A DNA stretch of 6,043 nucleotides from assembly GCA_900552995.1 (NCBI GenBank), contig USBX01000062.1, positions 1 to 6,043 on the forward strand, read 5' to 3'. The notes below the pieces were generated by a model, which was not told the DNA's origin, ran no database searches, and saw only the letters and a list, made by a program, of their open reading frames with translations. The position numbers and the translations under genes are program-made. Source of the DNA: an uncultured Collinsella sp. (GTDB lineage: Bacteria > Actinomycetota > Coriobacteriia > Coriobacteriales > Coriobacteriaceae). Positions 5,121-6,043 of the stretch are shown here, in pieces; the first letter of the stretch is position 1; every line of letters starts with the position of its first letter.

Positions 5121-5122
5121 AT

Positions 5123-5983
5123 ATGGACAGTAGAGATATCGAGAAGTGGCGTGTCAAACTTGATAGCTACGCCAATGTGGAAGACGGCGTTGAGTATTGG
5201 CTCGCACGCGATTTAATGGAACCCATGGGATACACTCGATGGGAGAACTTCGCCGAAGTTGTTAAGAGGGCAAAAGTCTCGTGCGAAACAAATAAAACTC
5301 CAGTTGATTCCCATTTTCGTGACACCACGAAAATGGTAACTGCCGGTGTCGCCGCTCGTGCGGTTAAAGACTACAAGCTTACGCGCTATGCATGCTATTT
5401 AATCGCCCAGAACGGAGATTCAAACAAGCCAGAGATTGCACTCGCCCAAGCATACTTTGCCGTGCAGACGCGCCGCCAAGAGCTCATAGAGCAGCGCTTC
5501 GCAGAGATTCAGCGCTTACAGGCGCGCCACTCGCTATCCGATTCAGAGAAACAGCTCTCGGGTATTGCATTCAAACGCGGCGTGGACTCCAAAGGATTCG
5601 CGATCATCAAGTCGAAGGGCGATGAAGCGTTATTCGGCGGCAGAAGCACGGCGGAAATGAAGCAGCAGCTCGGCATACCCAAGAGCGCGGCATTGGCGGA
5701 CAGGTTAGCCGATGTCCTCATCAAAGCAAAGGACCTTACGAACTCGATGACGGCCTTCAACGCCGAGGAACACGACCTGTACGGTCTGGACAAGATCAAG
5801 CAAGAGCACGTCGAGAACAACACAAGCGTGCGTGGCAGCCTCATCGACCGCGGAATTGTACCCGAGAACCTACCGCCTGCCGAAGATACAAAGAAGCTCG
5901 AACGTCGCGTGAAAGAAGACGAGAAAAAGCTCAAGGAGGGTACAGACGGATTCACCGACCCCCAGGGCAGGCTCGACTTGTAA
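5123..5983 (+). CDS. dinD: DNA damage-inducible protein D (DinD-like, Bro-N type)
   Basis: A 286-residue protein close in length to E. coli DinD (about 274). The N-terminal Bro-N-like region (about 20-120) includes EYWLARDLMEPMGYTRWENF and the most diagnostic block, LTRYACYLIAQNGDSNKPEI followed by ALAQAYFAVQTRRQEL (86-121); DinD of E. coli has SRYACYLVVQNGD and AIQTRRQEL here. The middle part carries GFAIIKSKGDEALFGG (158-173), like FAIFQNHGYQGLYGG in DinD. The C-terminus ends in NNTSVRGSLIDRGIVPENLP and a charged, lysine-rich tail (about 255-275) that may be helical. E. coli DinD is LexA-controlled and restrains RecA filament activity in vitro; whether this protein does so is unproven. It is complete, with no frameshift. 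AAA and AAT codons are used freely, unlike the scaffold operon, which fits a poorly expressed or horizontally acquired gene. Confidence 0.9.
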   Translation: MDSRDIEKWRVKLDSYANVEDGVEYWLARDLMEPMGYTRWENFAEVVKRAKVSCETNKTPVDSHFRDTTKMVTAGVAARAVKDYKLTRYACYLIAQNGDSNKPEIALAQAYFAVQTRRQELIEQRFAEIQRLQARHSLSDSEKQLSGIAFKRGVDSKGFAIIKSKGDEALFGGRSTAEMKQQLGIPKSAALADRLADVLIKAKDLTNSMTAFNAEEHDLYGLDKIKQEHVENNTSVRGSLIDRGIVPENLPPAEDTKKLERRVKEDEKKLKEGTDGFTDPQGRLDL

Positions 5984-5996
5984 AGCGTGGCTTATA

Positions 5997-6013
5997 GGAC
6001 AAAATGTGTGTCC
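5997..6013. other. Short hairpin after the dinD-like gene
   Basis: GGACA (5997-6001) pairs with TGTCC (6009-6013) around a seven-base loop, 14 bases past the dinD-like stop codon. No T-tract follows, so it is a weak terminator candidate at best. The rest of the tail to 6043 shows nothing else I can identify. Confidence 0.2.
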
Positions 6014-6043
6014 CGATAGAACATCCGTTTCCATCCATTAATC

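Noticed and set aside
1..6043. CRISPR array, tRNA or rRNA
   Set aside because: No regularly spaced repeats and no tRNA- or rRNA-like segments were seen on either strand.

Overview
The window reads as a piece of a moderately high-GC, anaerobic, gut-type actinobacterial chromosome, most probably Collinsella or a close Coriobacteriia relative. This rests on three things: the pairing of a NifU-N-type iron-sulfur scaffold with a GGGtGRT-family protein, the strongly C-ending codon choice, and the overall style of the genes. The taxon is an inference; no rRNA or other marker is present. The first 50 bases are not biological. They are an Illumina Nextera i7 adapter with its index and Tn5 mosaic end, so genomic sequence starts at base 51 and the left edge is a contig end.

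Layout, left to right. (1) 51-1017: a minus-strand REP-associated-type tyrosine transposase (Y1/HUH, RAYT-like) with a C-terminal helix-turn-helix. An imperfect-palindrome hairpin lies 35 bases past its stop codon, and a compact promoter lies just upstream of its start. (2) 1018-1420: a divergent regulatory region between the transposase and the next operon. (3) 1421-3178: a tight two-gene plus-strand operon encoding the scaffold-like protein and the GGGtGRT protein. It is closed by a textbook Rho-independent terminator at 3214-3249. Codon choice suggests very high expression, and the function of the pair is not known to me. (4) 3435-4961: a single gene for an FAD flavoprotein of the fumarate reductase / succinate dehydrogenase / L-aspartate oxidase superfamily. 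Several substrate-site residues of that family look replaced. A long GC-rich hairpin follows it. (5) 5123-5983: a complete dinD-like gene (DNA damage-inducible protein D, Bro-N type) with less biased codon use than its neighbours. (6) 5984-6043: a short non-coding tail.

The transposase and dinD look like accessory cargo around a housekeeping-type operon. The most biologically open item is the scaffold plus GGGtGRT pair. Its cysteine pattern departs from classical IscU/NifU, and the co-expressed partner has no established activity. Nothing in the window proves that the flavoprotein works with that pair, because a strong terminator separates them.
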